Of a stretch of 6,449 nucleotides of DNA, positions 5,750 to 6,449 are shown in pieces; within the stretch, counting starts at the first letter, position 1, and each line of letters opens with the position of its first letter. The translations under genes and the position numbers were made by a program. The stretch is from Acidobacteriaceae bacterium (GTDB lineage: Bacteria; Acidobacteriota; Terriglobia; Terriglobales; Acidobacteriaceae). The notes beneath the pieces are model-generated. The model saw only the letters and a list, made by a program, of their open reading frames with translations, was not told where the DNA came from and made no database searches. Where the stretch lies: NCBI GenBank assembly GCA_030042915.1, contig JASHYS010000012.1:1-6449 (forward strand). Direction: 5' to 3'.

Positions 5750-6449
5750 CTACGGCTGCACTTCCGCGTTGTATCCGTCGCCCAGCAGTTTGTTGCGCCA
5801 GCGTACCGCCTCTTCGTGGCTTGAAAACGGCCCGATGCGCACGTGGATCAATCCATCGCCAGGCTCGCGCCGTTCTGTCACCGCGTATCCCCGCCGGCGC
5901 AGTGCGTTCATCAGCACATCCGCGTCCTCGCCGTGCGAGACCGCAGCGATCTGCACCATGTATTGCCCTGGCGTGGCCGGAGCCGGACCCGCATACGGCT
6001 CGGTGCTCGCCGGAGCGGGCCGAGGTGCGCTGGCCGCAGGCGGCGTGGCAGGCCTCACCGGAGCGGCTGGCTGGGCCGGCTGGGGCGCGGGTTGCGCAGG
6101 CGCTGGCGGCGAAGAAGATGGCGCCGAAGCCGCACTGTTCGGCTGCGTCGGCGCTGGGCTCGTTTCCGTGTCTGAAGAAGGCGCGCTGCCCTCACCGGTC
6201 GGCGGCTGCGCCGTCGGCTGATTTTGCGCTTCAGCTGAAGGCTTGGGAGTCGAGTCACTCCCCTGCGACGGCTGCTGATCCGCAGCAGGCTCCTGCGTTG
6301 GAGGTTCCGCGCTGGCCACAGCCGCACTCGCGCCGCGATGTCCAACCGCGTAACCGAGCCCGAAGCACAAACCGCACAGCAGCACGAGGCAGAAAAAAAT
6401 CCCCAGCAGCGCAAGCGGACTCAGCCTCACTTCCGTATCGCCGCTGCCT
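5750..6449 (-). CDS. SPOR-domain cell-envelope protein (5' end beyond window)
   Basis: SPOR domains bind denuded glycan strands of peptidoglycan, typically at the division septum (as in FtsN, DedD, DamX and RlpA). Read from a GTG at 6430 this gives 226 residues. A single membrane segment lies at about 5-29 (LALLGIFFCLVLLCG onward). It is followed by a long low-complexity Pro/Ala/Ser/Gln linker (about 38-155). A C-terminal SPOR domain (about 156-226) begins YMVQIAAVSH and includes RRRGYAVTERR and IHVRIGPFSS. Upstream of that GTG the frame stays open to the window edge (GSGDTE precedes the V), with no good ribosome-binding site. The true start is therefore probably outside, with a short cytoplasmic segment before the membrane helix. 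The topology is inner-membrane anchor, periplasmic linker and distal SPOR. It converges on plsC, and the exact paralogue type cannot be told. Confidence 0.9.
   Translation of the reverse strand, partial: GSGDTEVRLSPLALLGIFFCLVLLCGLCFGLGYAVGHRGASAAVASAEPPTQEPAADQQPSQGSDSTPKPSAEAQNQPTAQPPTGEGSAPSSDTETSPAPTQPNSAASAPSSSPPAPAQPAPQPAQPAAPVRPATPPAASAPRPAPASTEPYAGPAPATPGQYMVQIAAVSHGEDADVLMNALRRRGYAVTERREPGDGLIHVRIGPFSSHEEAVRWRNKLLGDGYNAEVQP

Overview
The window is GC-rich, gene-dense bacterial chromosome. It holds one run of five co-directional, overlapping genes on the + strand, flanked by two genes that run off the window edges. The proteins indicate a diderm: meso-diaminopimelate peptidoglycan, a putative outer-membrane barrel, and a SPOR-domain protein with a single membrane anchor and a proline-rich linker. 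The protein style and codon use look most like an acidobacterium (Terriglobia/Acidobacteriaceae type). That assignment is inference from memory of such proteins, not a database match.

Layout: (1) 1-891 (+) is the 3' part of a beta-rich protein of unknown function ending in an aromatic residue, probably an outer-membrane barrel. (2) 892-1067 is a noncoding gap with a weak possible terminator and, just before the next gene, an imperfect hairpin whose arm motif recurs over the start codon. (3) 1068-5704 (+) is a compact operon of an MgtC-family membrane protein, diaminopimelate epimerase (dapF), LD-carboxypeptidase (ldcA), murein tripeptide ligase (mpl) and an acylglycerophosphate acyltransferase (plsC). 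Every junction overlaps by 4 to 7 bases, so translational coupling is likely. (4) 5705-5749 is a short convergent gap with a small hairpin and degenerate 8-base repeats. (5) 5750-6449 (-) is a SPOR-domain cell-envelope protein whose N-terminus lies beyond the right edge.

The operon centres on meso-DAP and wall recycling. DapF would supply meso-DAP. LdcA removes the terminal D-Ala from recovered tetrapeptide. Mpl ligates the resulting tripeptide back to UDP-MurNAc, bypassing de novo MurC/D/E. PlsC adds a phospholipid step, and the convergent SPOR protein would bind denuded glycan. These are largely ordinary housekeeping functions. The points most worth a second look are the DapF-like protein, which has serine where the second catalytic cysteine of the epimerase is expected, and the possible switching leader before the MgtC gene. 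I found no CRISPR array, insertion sequence, tRNA, rRNA or clear novel defence-type system.
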